A stretch of DNA of 64,000 bases from assembly GCA_041687395.1 (NCBI GenBank), contig JAWLCA010000007.1:82074-146073 (forward strand), given 5' to 3'. Shown here in pieces: positions 33,552-42,230 of this stretch. Positions within the stretch are counted from its first letter, which is position 1, and every line of letters begins with the position of its first letter. Below the pieces are notes generated by a model, which saw nothing but the letters and a program-made list of their open reading frames with translations, searched no databases and was not told the origin of the DNA. The position numbers were made by a program, and so were the translations under genes. Source of the DNA: JAWLCA01 sp041687395. GTDB taxonomy: Bacteria > Pseudomonadota > Alphaproteobacteria > Rhodobacterales > Rhodobacteraceae.

Positions 33552-34133
33552 TCAGCCGGCGTCGACCTCAACCGTGACAGGCACGCCGTTGGCGAGGACG
33601 TCGAACACGGCCGAGCGTGCCTTGGACTGCTCGACGATGCCGCGCAGCACCTCGGCGGGCGCCTTTCCGCGGATACGGAAGCGGGCGCGGATCGCCGAGT
33701 AGCCGTTGCGGACCCGATCGTTGATCCCGAGGATGCCCTGCAGGTCGATGTCGCCTTCGACGACCGAGGTCACCTCGGTCAATTCCACGCCGCGTACTGC
33801 CGCGATGTTGCCGATCCCCGCGGTCAGGCAGGCGGCAAGGCCCTGGAGTAGTAACTCCACCGGCGTCGGCCCGTGGTCGCCGCCGACCAGAACCTTCGGG
33901 TGGTCGGCATGGGCTTCGAACGGGGTGTCGCGCTTGTGGCTGCCGCCGGCACCGTCGAAATCATCGACGGTGATGACGCTGTGGGTGCCCGAAACCCAGC
34001 TGGCGCGGGCGCGGAACTGGAACTGCGCCAGTTCCGGCGCTCCGGCGACGGCGTTGATCGTCGCCAGAAGCGTGGGGGTATCGACGCCGTTCAGCGGCGC
34101 CTTGACGGGTTTTTCCTGAACGATTGCATTCAT
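33552..34133 (-). CDS. OsmC-like protein with one catalytic Cys missing
   Basis: This 193-aa protein has the OsmC/Ohr fold signature PTPVELLLQGLAACLTAGIGNIAA around residue 90-115, with the first reactive Cys in GLAACL. It is the only Cys in the protein. The second Cys expected in the CPV segment near the C terminus reads Ser (RSAVFDVLANG), so normal thiol-peroxidase chemistry is unlikely. The start at 34133 (MNAIVQEKPVKAPLNGVD) follows AGGGAAAGGAATGTGAC; an upstream frame extension is poorly coding. It heads a likely operon with the 55-aa, FMO and FAD genes and carries the GAAAC module 135 bp upstream. Confidence 0.87.
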   Translation of the reverse strand: MNAIVQEKPVKAPLNGVDTPTLLATINAVAGAPELAQFQFRARASWVSGTHSVITVDDFDGAGGSHKRDTPFEAHADHPKVLVGGDHGPTPVELLLQGLAACLTAGIGNIAAVRGVELTEVTSVVEGDIDLQGILGINDRVRNGYSAIRARFRIRGKAPAEVLRGIVEQSKARSAVFDVLANGVPVTVEVDAG

Positions 34134-34234
34134 GTCACATTCCTTTCCCTGATCTGTGATCGCGGACCGCATGGCGCGCCGGGGCTTTGGCATCGGCACG
34201 CCAGGTCCGACGGGGAAAGGACTACGCCTGCCGC

Positions 34235-34281
34235 GTTTCTGATCTTGACCGCCGCGGCGGGTGTTTCGTTTCAGTTGTTTC
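34235..34281 (-). promoter_or_regulatory. GAAAC triple-repeat module before the OsmC operon
   Basis: The minus strand reads GAAACAACTGAAAC (34281-34268), with an extra GAAAC directly after it, and then GAAAC starting 33 bp on (34239-34235). The geometry equals the other three copies, but the distance to the start codon is 135 bp, 50 bp more than in the others. Confidence 0.65.
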
Positions 34282-34387
34282 GGGGGGGCCAAGCTGTCTC
34301 GCAGACAGCAAGAAGGGCACGGACAACCATCCCGCGCGATTGGGGGCATAGTCTCTTCGGACACTGCGAACGGGCTCAACCGGGCCC

Positions 34388-35005
34388 TTACCGGCCCTTG
34401 CGCAAGTAAACGTAATAGGCCCCGGCGCCGCCGTGCCGGAGATGCGCCTCAGCGATCTGCAGGACGTGTGGGGCAAGCGGGGCCTGATGCAGCCAGAGCG
34501 GCACCTGGCGCTTCAGGGCGCCGGGACGCTGGGGGATCGGGCCGTCGTCGGGTCCCGGGCGGCCCTTGCCGGTGATCACCAGCACCAGCCTCTTGCCGTG
34601 ATCCACCGCGCCCAGAACGAATCGCACCAATGCCGGGTGCGCCTGGGCCAGGGTCATCCCGTGCAGGTCGATGCGCGCTTCGGGCGTCAGGCGGCCGCGG
34701 CTCATGCGTTGGTGCGCCTTGCGGTCCATCTGCAAGGGCATGGCGGCCAGACGGTCGGGCAGCGGCGGCACCAGATCATGACCAGGGGGTGCGGGGCTGG
34801 CCTTGGCGCCAATGACGAAGGGGGGCAGGCGCTTGCGCGGTGGCGCCGGATGCTGAGTGTCCTGCAGCCGATACGGAGCGTCGCCGCCCGCGGGCAGTGT
34901 CGCATCGGCGGGGCGGGGGAGGGTGTGCAGCGGTTCTGCCGTCTCGGCCACGCTGCGCCAGAGCTTTTCCTCTTCGGCGCTCAGCCGCCGACGCCGGCGG
35001 CTCAT
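34388..35005 (-). CDS. Smr/MutS2-like domain protein
   Basis: This 205-aa protein has an N-terminal Pro/Arg-rich linker and a C-terminal Smr domain (about residues 105-205) with the signatures IDLHGMTLAQAH and KRLVLVITGKGR. Smr domains are nicking endonucleases or RNA-cleaving domains. Standalone Smr proteins such as this are common in alphaproteobacteria next to Tim44-like and fxsA genes. The ATG at 35005 starts MSRRRRRLSAEEEKLWR, the usual N terminus. It follows the Tim44-like gene by 31 bp on the same strand. Confidence 0.9.
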   Translation of the reverse strand: MSRRRRRLSAEEEKLWRSVAETAEPLHTLPRPADATLPAGGDAPYRLQDTQHPAPPRKRLPPFVIGAKASPAPPGHDLVPPLPDRLAAMPLQMDRKAHQRMSRGRLTPEARIDLHGMTLAQAHPALVRFVLGAVDHGKRLVLVITGKGRPGPDDGPIPQRPGALKRQVPLWLHQAPLAPHVLQIAEAHLRHGGAGAYYVYLRKGR

Positions 35006-35036
35006 GCGGTCAACGGGCGCGCCGGGGGGCGCATCG

Positions 35037-35705
35037 TTACTCTCCGGTGGCGACGAGCTGCCAGTTCGGGTTGTCGGCCCCCATCTTGCGGGCGAAGGTC
35101 CAGATGTCCTTCTGCCGCTTGATCTCGTTCGGGTTGCCCTCGACAACCTCGCCTTCGGCATTCTTTACGACCGAGGTAAGCTCGCCCACGAAGCGCACGG
35201 TGACCTCTGCCTCCTGCGTGTCGCGATTGAAATCGGCGGTGACCAGGCTGAGCTCGCGGATGCCGACAAAGGTCGCCTCCACCTTCAGGCCCTGACTTTC
35301 GCGCAGTTCCACAACCTCGGCAAAGGTTTCGTAGACGTCGCGGGAGAGGAACGGCAGGATCGAATCCAGATCGCCGTTCTCAAACGCCATCAGGATCATC
35401 TCGTAGGCGCCGCGGGCGCCGTGCAGGAATTCGCCGACGTTGAAGCCGGGCTCGGCCATTTTCATCGCCGCCAGTGCCTTGGCCGCCGGGCTGCCGTCGG
35501 GCACATGGTCGGTGATGTCGGCGTCCACGCCACCCTCGATCACCTCGAAATCACGGCGGGGACCGCGTCGGCCCTCGCCCTCGCCGCCCATCGGCAGGGG
35601 CGGCTTTTCAAAGCCTTCGCGCGTGCCCAGGACATTGCGCAGACGCAGGATCAGGAAAATGGCAATTCCTGCGAGAACGAGAAGCTGGATCACGGCAGAA
35701 CTCAT
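35037..35705 (-). CDS. Tim44-like domain protein (TimA)
   Basis: This 222-aa protein has an N-terminal membrane helix (VIQLLVLAGIAIFLILRLRNVLG) and a soluble C-terminal Tim44-like domain from about residue 85, with FLHGARGAYEMILMAFENGDLDSILPFLSRDVYETF. In alphaproteobacteria such proteins are inner-membrane associated and have been linked to membrane protein handling. It is divergent from fxsA across 110 bp and directly upstream of the Smr gene. An mltA gene, often found between the two in relatives, is absent here. Confidence 0.9.
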   Translation of the reverse strand: MSSAVIQLLVLAGIAIFLILRLRNVLGTREGFEKPPLPMGGEGEGRRGPRRDFEVIEGGVDADITDHVPDGSPAAKALAAMKMAEPGFNVGEFLHGARGAYEMILMAFENGDLDSILPFLSRDVYETFAEVVELRESQGLKVEATFVGIRELSLVTADFNRDTQEAEVTVRFVGELTSVVKNAEGEVVEGNPNEIKRQKDIWTFARKMGADNPNWQLVATGE

Positions 35706-35815
35706 GGGTGCCTCGGAAACGGTCGGGGACGGGTTGGTAACCCGCGCGGTTTTTTCCTATGTAAGGCAGCGGCGGGGCCAAGTCCACCGCAGCACCTGCC
35801 AAGAAGGAGACGCGC

Positions 35816-36310
35816 ATGTGGCTTTTGATCCTGCTGATCATTGTTCCGATGATCGAGATTGCGCTGTTCATCCAGGTGGGCGGCTGGCTGACGCTGTGGC
35901 CGACGCTGGCCATTCTGGTCGTGACCGCGATCCTCGGCACCTGGCTTCTGCGGCAGCAAGGCCTGCGCGTACTGGCCGAATTGCGCCGGTCCCTTGAGAA
36001 TCTGGAAGATCCGGCGCCTGCGTTGGCGCACGGTGCGATGATCCTGTTCGCGGGCGCCCTGCTTCTGACGCCGGGATTTCTGACAGATGCGGTCGGGCTG
36101 TTGCTGATGGTACCGCAGGTCCGCATGGCGCTGTTCAACTGGGCCCGGCGCAATGTCCGCTTTCACACAACCGTGATGACGGATGAGATGCATGGGGCCG
36201 AGCCGCGCCGTCATCCGCCGCATCGCCCCGATCACGACATCATCGAAGGCGTCTACGAGGAGGCGGACGCTGATCCGAACCGACCGCCCTCGGGCTGGAC
36301 GCGGCACTGA
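35816..36310 (+). CDS. fxsA: FxsA family membrane protein
   Basis: This 164-aa inner-membrane protein shows the FxsA pattern MWLLILLIIVPMIEIALFIQVGG, GTWLLRQQGLRVLAELR and LLLTPGFLTDAVGLLLMVP, with three to four helices and a polar His-rich tail. FxsA is known from E. coli as a factor that relieves F-plasmid exclusion of phage T7 when overproduced; its normal role is unclear. AAGGAGA precedes the ATG. It ends 9 bp before the convergent flgI stop. Confidence 0.92.
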   Translation: MWLLILLIIVPMIEIALFIQVGGWLTLWPTLAILVVTAILGTWLLRQQGLRVLAELRRSLENLEDPAPALAHGAMILFAGALLLTPGFLTDAVGLLLMVPQVRMALFNWARRNVRFHTTVMTDEMHGAEPRRHPPHRPDHDIIEGVYEEADADPNRPPSGWTRH

Positions 36311-36319
36311 CCGAGGCCT

Positions 36320-37423
36320 CTAGCGGACGACGAATTCGGCGTGGAGCGCACCCGCGGCGCTGATGCTTTTCAGGATGTCGATCATTTCGCGCGGGCTGAC
36401 GCCCAGGGCGTTCAGACCCGCGACCACCTCGGACAGGGTCGTGCCGCCGGTGATCTCGGCTAGGCCGGTCACTTCGTCTTCGCCGAACTCGGCGCGGGTG
36501 CGGGGCACGATCACCGTCTCACCTGGCGAGAAGGGGTTGGGCTGCACTGCGATCGGCGTCTCCTCGATCCTGAGCGTCAGGTTCCCCTGCGCCACGGCCA
36601 CCCGGCTGATCCGCACGTCATTCCCCATCACGATCGTGCCGGAGCGGTGATCGACCACAACCCGTGCACGGGTTTCCGGCTGGACGGCGATATTCTCGAT
36701 CTGGCCCAGCGCATGCGCGGGCGAGGGCGCGCGGCTGGCGCGCACGTCGAAGACCACGGTGCCCGAATCCAGCATCGCGGCCACCTGCCGTCCGTAGGCT
36801 GCGTTGATCGCGCCCTCGATCCGCGAGGCGGTGGTGAAATCCGGGCTGCGCAGCGCCAGCCGCACCTGGTTCAGGCCGGCGAAGTCGAATTCGATCTCAC
36901 GTTCCACCCGTGCGCCCATCGGGATCAGACCGGCGGTCGGCACCCCCTGCACGACGGTCGCGGCCTCGCCTTCGGCCGAGACGCCGCCGGCGATGATCGC
37001 ACCCTGCGCCACCGCATAGATGTTGCCGTCTGCGCCGTTCAGCGGGGTCATGATGAGCGTGCCGCCCAGCAGGCTTTTCGCATCGCCGATGGCCGAGACA
37101 GTGACGTCGATCCGCCCGCCTGCACGGGCAAAGGGTGGCAGCGTGGCGGTGACGAAGACGGCCGCAACGTTGCGCGGCCGGAACTGCTCACCCGTGACGT
37201 TCACGCCCAGCCGTTCCAGGATGTTCGACATGATGTCTTCGGTGAAGGGTGAGTTGCGCAGCCCGTCGCCGGTGCCGTTCAGGCCCACGACCAGACCGTA
37301 GCCGACCAGATCGTTGCCGCGCACCCCGTCGAATTCGACCAGATCCTTGATCCGCACGGGATTCGCCGAGGCAAGGGCGGGCAGCAACAGCCCCAGCATC
37401 AGGGCCGCCAGAAGTGTTCTCAT
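36320..37423 (-). CDS. flgI: Flagellar P-ring protein FlgI
   Basis: This 367-aa periplasmic protein forms the P ring around the flagellar rod. It has a Sec signal peptide (ending LASANP) and the family features RIKDLVEFDGVRGNDLVGYGLVVGLNGTGDG, LGGTLIMTPLNGADG and the C-terminal VVAGLNALGVSPREMIDILKSI. It overlaps the flgL stop by 4 bp and is the last gene of the flgE-flgK-flgL-flgI run. Confidence 0.97.
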   Translation of the reverse strand: MRTLLAALMLGLLLPALASANPVRIKDLVEFDGVRGNDLVGYGLVVGLNGTGDGLRNSPFTEDIMSNILERLGVNVTGEQFRPRNVAAVFVTATLPPFARAGGRIDVTVSAIGDAKSLLGGTLIMTPLNGADGNIYAVAQGAIIAGGVSAEGEAATVVQGVPTAGLIPMGARVEREIEFDFAGLNQVRLALRSPDFTTASRIEGAINAAYGRQVAAMLDSGTVVFDVRASRAPSPAHALGQIENIAVQPETRARVVVDHRSGTIVMGNDVRISRVAVAQGNLTLRIEETPIAVQPNPFSPGETVIVPRTRAEFGEDEVTGLAEITGGTTLSEVVAGLNALGVSPREMIDILKSISAAGALHAEFVVR

Positions 37424-38418
37424 CTGAGGTAATCCGACAGGCTGAGGCGCGACAGGCGCGCGGTGATGGCAAACAGGGATTCGAGCCGGCTTTGCGTCTC
37501 TTCCAGCTTCACCGCCGCCTCGTAGGGATCGACCGCGATCAGATCGGACAGGGCCCGCTGCAGCGACACGCGTTCGTTGGTCAGGCGCACGCCCGCCTTC
37601 TCGATCTGCGCCTCGCCGATACCGACGGCCGCGCGCAGGTCGAAGAAAGCGGGTTGTGCGGCCAGAAGCGTGCTGGCCGAGGCCTGCGTCAGCGCGAAAC
37701 GCTCCGCATCGTCGCCGGCCATAAGGCCCTGCGAGAGCAGCGCCATCATCGCCATGCCCTTCAGCAATTCCTGCAGTGCCGGGTCGGCCGCGATTGGCGG
37801 GGGCGCCATCGTGTCGCCGGGGGCAAGGCGATAGGGCGCAAGCTCGGTCGCGCTGCCGAGATAGGCGGTGCCGGCGTCGAACCAGGTGGACACGACAGCT
37901 TCGACATCGGCTGCGGTCGTGGCCCCGGCCAGCGCGATCTCGGACTGTAGTGCGGTCAGGATCGCGTCGCGGTCCATCACCGCAGGGCTATCGGTGGTGA
38001 TCCCGGCGAAAAGCGTGCGCCCGGCGACCTGGGAATTCAGCATGCTCACCACGGTGCCCATTTCCTGCCAGATCGTTTCGGCCTCGCGCTGCAGCAGGAT
38101 GGACTGGCTTTGTGAACTCACGGACAGCAGGCGCGTTCCGGCGGCGGTTGTCACCTCGTCCACCTTCTGCAAGGCGTTCTGCATTGCGCTGAAGTGCAGA
38201 TCGGCCTCGGTCACGACGGTTGCGTGGCTTTCCACCTGCGCCAGCGCGCGCTGCACACCGGACAGCGCGGTGAAATCGCCGCGCAGTTTCTGGCCGGGAT
38301 CGGTGGTGCGTCCCAGAGTCATTTCCGACGCGTGCCGTTCGGTCGCGCCCTTCAGGTCCGCAACCTGCTTTCGCAGGATCATCGAACGTGCGAGGTCGCT
38401 GTTGTCGATACGGTACAT
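37420..38418 (-). CDS. flgL: Flagellar hook-associated protein 3 / flagellin-like FlgL
   Basis: This 332-aa protein has the flagellin-type coiled N and C termini. The N-terminal RSMILRKQVADLKGATERHASEMTLGR and the C-terminal AVKLEETQSRLESLFAITARLSRLSLSDYLR form the axial D0/D1 helices. It links hook and filament together with FlgK. It follows flgK by 3 bp and overlaps flgI by 4 bp. The middle domain is short, which is usual for alphaproteobacterial FlgL. Confidence 0.93.
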   Translation of the reverse strand: MYRIDNSDLARSMILRKQVADLKGATERHASEMTLGRTTDPGQKLRGDFTALSGVQRALAQVESHATVVTEADLHFSAMQNALQKVDEVTTAAGTRLLSVSSQSQSILLQREAETIWQEMGTVVSMLNSQVAGRTLFAGITTDSPAVMDRDAILTALQSEIALAGATTAADVEAVVSTWFDAGTAYLGSATELAPYRLAPGDTMAPPPIAADPALQELLKGMAMMALLSQGLMAGDDAERFALTQASASTLLAAQPAFFDLRAAVGIGEAQIEKAGVRLTNERVSLQRALSDLIAVDPYEAAVKLEETQSRLESLFAITARLSRLSLSDYLR

Positions 38419-38421
38419 GCG

Positions 38422-39867
38422 TCAGATCCCCAGGATGGCCAGCATCATCTCGTCCACCGCGCTGATGACGCGGGCATTGGCGGCATAGGCGCGCTCGATC
38501 AGAAGAAGGCGCTGCATTTCGTCGTCTGTATCCACGCCGTTGCGCGCCTCCAGCGTGCGCAGCTCGCCCGCGCGAGCCGCCTGATATCCCTGATCCGCCT
38601 CTGACAGGTTGCGGCTGGTGCCGACGACCGACATCAAGGCCCCTGCGAGCCCGCCGAAGCTGCGCGCGCCAGGACCGAAGGGTCCGCTGACGCTGGTGAG
38701 CGGTTCCGCCAGCGCCTGAACGAAACGGTCGAGTTGCCGACCGTCGCCCACCGGGCCGGCTGTCGTCGCGCCGACGCCATCCCGCAGGCGCCAGAGCGCG
38801 CCACCCTGCGCCGGATCGACGCTCCCGTTGATGGCAAGCCGACCGGCAAGCCCCAGTTCGTCGGCTGGAGTGAAGGCTGCGCCGGCGTTGGTAAAAAGGC
38901 CGGGGTCACCGGCAGTCAGCGTCGGGTCGGTCGTCGTGTTCTGGAATCGCTCGACCAGATCGCGGGCCATTGCGTCCAGTGCGGACTGCATCCCCGGCCC
39001 GTCCACGTCGCGCAGTGCAAGGTTGGCCGCAAGCCGCCCGCCCGCGATCTGGGTTTCGGCCAGGGGACGGCCGTTCAGGGTCAGGCCCTGCAGCGCGCCG
39101 TTCTCGATCGTCATGTCGGCGATGACGACGTTGACCGCCGTGAAGCCGACCTCGGGCGCGGGGCCGTCCAGCAGCAGCGCCCCGCCGGGGGTGTAAAGCG
39201 CGACGCGTCCGAACTCGCGCTCGATCTCACGCACCGGCACGATCTCGGCCACCCGGTCGATCAGAACTTGTCTCTGGTCGTAAAGACCACCCGCGTCCCG
39301 GCCGGAATTCAGCGTGGTGGCGATGGTGCGATTCAGCTCTTCGATGCGCTTGAGCGAATCATTCAGCGTGGCGACATCCCGCGCAATCGCCTGATCTGCG
39401 TTGGTGCGCTGGATCTGCACTTCCTTTCCGGCGGTGTTGATCGCTTCCATCACGCCCTTGGCCTCGGCCAGGACGGTTGCCAGTCGCGCCTCGGACTCCG
39501 GGCGCGAGGCGGCCTCCATCAGCGCCGTTTCGAACCCGGCGACGCGTGCGGTCAGCGAACCGGGCTGATCCGGCGTTCCCAGCACGGTTTCCATCCGCGC
39601 GTAGAAGCCCGACGTGACGTTCAACCCGGCCAGCGACGCGTCGGCGGACCGCCGCGTCGCCATCAGGCCCGCATCGACCACCCGGCGCACGCCGTCCACC
39701 TGTACGCCCGAGCCGACGCCACCGACCGAGCGAGACGAGAGCAGGATCTCGCGCCGCGCATAGCCCTCGGTCATCGCATTGGCGACGTTGGTCGACACCA
39801 CCTCGGCCGAGCGGGCGGTGGCGGTCAGGCCGCTGACGGCGTTGGAAAGCGAGGTGGAAAGCGACAT
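38422..39867 (-). CDS. flgK: Flagellar hook-associated protein FlgK
   Basis: This 481-aa protein begins LSTSLSNAVSGLTATARSAEVVSTNVANAMTEGYARREI, the axial rod-hook motif of FlgK. Its C-terminal helix contains LLLIERAYAANARVISAVDEMMLAILGI. It forms the first hook-filament junction ring. It lies 19 bp downstream of flgE and 3 bp upstream of flgL on the minus strand. Confidence 0.96.
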   Translation of the reverse strand: MSLSTSLSNAVSGLTATARSAEVVSTNVANAMTEGYARREILLSSRSVGGVGSGVQVDGVRRVVDAGLMATRRSADASLAGLNVTSGFYARMETVLGTPDQPGSLTARVAGFETALMEAASRPESEARLATVLAEAKGVMEAINTAGKEVQIQRTNADQAIARDVATLNDSLKRIEELNRTIATTLNSGRDAGGLYDQRQVLIDRVAEIVPVREIEREFGRVALYTPGGALLLDGPAPEVGFTAVNVVIADMTIENGALQGLTLNGRPLAETQIAGGRLAANLALRDVDGPGMQSALDAMARDLVERFQNTTTDPTLTAGDPGLFTNAGAAFTPADELGLAGRLAINGSVDPAQGGALWRLRDGVGATTAGPVGDGRQLDRFVQALAEPLTSVSGPFGPGARSFGGLAGALMSVVGTSRNLSEADQGYQAARAGELRTLEARNGVDTDDEMQRLLLIERAYAANARVISAVDEMMLAILGI

Positions 39868-39886
39868 GGATCAGCCCCTGTTGCGC

Positions 39887-41185
39887 CTAGCGCTTGATGT
39901 TGGTGGTTTCCTGCAGCATTTCGTCCACCGTCTGGATCACCTTGGCGTTGGACGAATAGGCCCGCTGGGTCTGGATCAACTGGGTCAGTTCCTGCGCCAC
40001 GTCTGTGGTGGATTCCTCGCGCACATAGCCCTCGATCGCGCCAGTCGGGCCAGCGCCCGCATCCCAAAGGAAGAAACCGCCGGACTGGTTGGTCACCCGA
40101 TAGGTCTGGTTGTCCATCGCCTGCAGCCCGTTCGGGTTCGGCACGTCGGCCAGCGGGATCTGATAGAGCTTGCGCGTCACACCCACATCGTAGAGCGCGA
40201 CGAGGAAGCCGTTCTCGTCCACCTCAAGCTGGGTCAGGCTTCCCACCGGGGCGCCGTCCTTGGTTATCGTGCCGGGGGCGAAGTCATCGCCCAGTTGCGA
40301 CATGCCTGCCGGGTCCAGAAGCTGACCGATGTTGATGTTCATGGGCCCGCCGGTCGCCGGCGGAGCGCCGACCGCCAGAGGCAGGGTTCCGGTGATGGAA
40401 TCGTAGGCAGGGCTCGCGCCCACCGGGGTCACGCTCGCCAGGGTGCCGCCGGTCGCTGCAGAAGGCGAGAATTCCAGCACATATTCGCCGATCGACGCGC
40501 CAGAGAGCGAATCGACGATGCCCATCGACCATTCGTTCGGGTTCGCGGTCTTCGTGAAGGTCACATCCAGCCGCTCGGGGTTGCCGAGGTTTCCGTAGTA
40601 TTCGATCGACAGGAACTGATCCGTGCCCGCCGCCGCGGTCGAGGGCAGGTTCACCCCCAGCTGAATGTTCTGCGTGGGCTCGCTGATGAATTCGTTCGGG
40701 TTGATCTGCACTGGCGTCAGACCGGTTGAGCTGTCGCGGGCAAAGGGCGGCACCGTGCCGTCTGGGTTCACCGGCCAGCCCATCAGCACCTCGCCTGTGG
40801 CGGTCCGAAGGTAGCCCTCGGCGTCGGCGCGGAACGACCCCGAAGTCATCAGCATCATCGGCAGCGGCCCGCCAGCGCGCATGGACGCGGCCGAAGTCAC
40901 CGGGATGAACCCACGGCCCGAAACGGCGATGTCGGTGGCATTGGTGCTGGCGGTCAGGGCGCCGCGTTCGTCGATCAGTCGGTGCGTCGTGGTGCGCACC
41001 CCGCCCGCCGAATATGCGCCCGTGCCGGACCCGCCCGCGTTCACCACCATCGAGTGGAAATCGGCGCCAGCACGCTTGTAGCCGAAGGTGGCCGAGTTCG
41101 CGATGTTGTCTGAAATGGTGGCTAGGCGGACGGCATTGGCCTTCAGCCCGGTCACGCCCGCATTGAGGGCGGAGGAAATCGTCAT
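39887..41185 (-). CDS. flgE: Flagellar hook protein FlgE
   Basis: This 432-aa hook subunit begins MTISSALNAGVTGLKANAVRLATISDNIANSATFGYKRAGADF, the axial family motif, and ends LTQLIQTQRAYSSNAKVIQTVDEMLQETTNIKR. The central part forms the hook surface domains. The ATG at 41185 fits the conserved N terminus and follows AAAGG; an in-frame start seven codons earlier is less likely. A CtrA-like box lies about 60 bp upstream (41243-41257), so this is probably the promoter-proximal gene of flgEKLI. Confidence 0.96.
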   Translation of the reverse strand: MTISSALNAGVTGLKANAVRLATISDNIANSATFGYKRAGADFHSMVVNAGGSGTGAYSAGGVRTTTHRLIDERGALTASTNATDIAVSGRGFIPVTSAASMRAGGPLPMMLMTSGSFRADAEGYLRTATGEVLMGWPVNPDGTVPPFARDSSTGLTPVQINPNEFISEPTQNIQLGVNLPSTAAAGTDQFLSIEYYGNLGNPERLDVTFTKTANPNEWSMGIVDSLSGASIGEYVLEFSPSAATGGTLASVTPVGASPAYDSITGTLPLAVGAPPATGGPMNINIGQLLDPAGMSQLGDDFAPGTITKDGAPVGSLTQLEVDENGFLVALYDVGVTRKLYQIPLADVPNPNGLQAMDNQTYRVTNQSGGFFLWDAGAGPTGAIEGYVREESTTDVAQELTQLIQTQRAYSSNAKVIQTVDEMLQETTNIKR

Positions 41186-41242
41186 GGATGCGCCTTTCTG
41201 ATGCAACGACCGCAGTCTCGGGGCACATTGCGAGGGCGCGTC

Positions 41243-41257
41243 TTAAGATCGACCTAA
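41243..41257 (-). promoter_or_regulatory. CtrA-like box upstream of flgE
   Basis: The plus strand reads TTAA, seven bases (GATCGAC), CTAA; on the minus strand TTAG-N7-TTAA. This fits the CtrA consensus TTAA-N7-TTAA with one mismatch. It lies 58 bp before the flgE start, in a plausible promoter place. CtrA control of flagellar genes is established for Rhodobacterales and Caulobacter. Confidence 0.6.
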
Positions 41258-41291
41258 CAGTGACAATGCAGCCTAATTTGTGCGGCTACGC

Positions 41292-42131
41292 TCAATTCAC
41301 GCGGCGCAGCAGAATGACCTCGAGCCGGTTGTTGCGCACGTCCATCGGATTCTCGGTCGCGGGTTGGCGGTCGGCCTTGCCCGTGATCCGCTGCATCCGC
41401 GTCTCGGCAAGACCCTGTGCGACCAGAATCGTGCGCATCTTCTGCGCCCGGGTGGCCGACAGGTTCCAGACCGGGTTGTCGCGCAGCACGATCGGATAGC
41501 TGCGGGTATGCCCGTTCACCGCGACTCCGTTCTGGGTCAGGTCGAATACGCGCGCGAGCATTCCGGCCAGCGCCTCGGCGATCCAAGTCGGGGTATCGGT
41601 CTCGGGTTCGAACAGCGGAGATCCTTCGAGGTCGAATATCTCCACGATCAAGCCCTCGTCAGTGATGCGGGTTATCACGTGCTGAAGCAGGTTCTCCATC
41701 TCGCGGCTCTCGCCGCCTAGCGCCATCAGCGCGTCCTCCAGCGCAAGAAGATCGTTGTCACCAGAACCCGCGCTGTCCGAACTTTCAGCGCCACTGTCGC
41801 CGCGCGCCTGTCGCCGCTCCATCGCGGCGCGGTTCGTCGCGCCTGTGCCGGCCTGGGCCAGGGTATTCTCGGACATGATGCTGTCGCCCCCGAAGACACC
41901 CTCGCCCCCGCCGGAGGCACGCATCAACGGCACGGTGGGGCTGAAGAAATCCGCAAGGCCCTTGCGTTGCGTTTCGGTTGTGGCATTGACGAGCCACATG
42001 AGCAGAAAGAACGCCATCATCGCGGTGACGAAATCGGCATAGGCGACCTTCCACGCCCCGCCGTGATGCCCCCCGGCAACCACTTTCTTGCGCCGGATGA
42101 TCACCGGCGGCATGTTTGACGGCCCGCTCAT
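41292..42131 (-). CDS. motB: Flagellar motor stator protein MotB
   Basis: This 279-aa protein has an N-terminal helix with the proton-binding Asp33 (VAYADFVTAMMAFFLLMWLVNA), a plug/linker region and a C-terminal OmpA-like peptidoglycan-binding domain containing NGHTRSYPIVLRDNPVWNLSATRAQKMRTILVAQGL. The ATG at 42131 follows AAGAAGGGGA. It anchors the stator and carries the ion path together with MotA, whose gene is about 5 kb away on the other strand, an unusual separation but common in this family. Confidence 0.95.
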   Translation of the reverse strand: MSGPSNMPPVIIRRKKVVAGGHHGGAWKVAYADFVTAMMAFFLLMWLVNATTETQRKGLADFFSPTVPLMRASGGGEGVFGGDSIMSENTLAQAGTGATNRAAMERRQARGDSGAESSDSAGSGDNDLLALEDALMALGGESREMENLLQHVITRITDEGLIVEIFDLEGSPLFEPETDTPTWIAEALAGMLARVFDLTQNGVAVNGHTRSYPIVLRDNPVWNLSATRAQKMRTILVAQGLAETRMQRITGKADRQPATENPMDVRNNRLEVILLRRVN

Positions 42132-42230
42132 TGCAGTCCCCTTCTTCACCCGCTTCAGAGCTAGCAGCCAGCGGTGAACGCGTTCTTAATCCGCGCAGGC
42201 AGGCCTGAATGGAAGCGCGGGAACAGAAGA

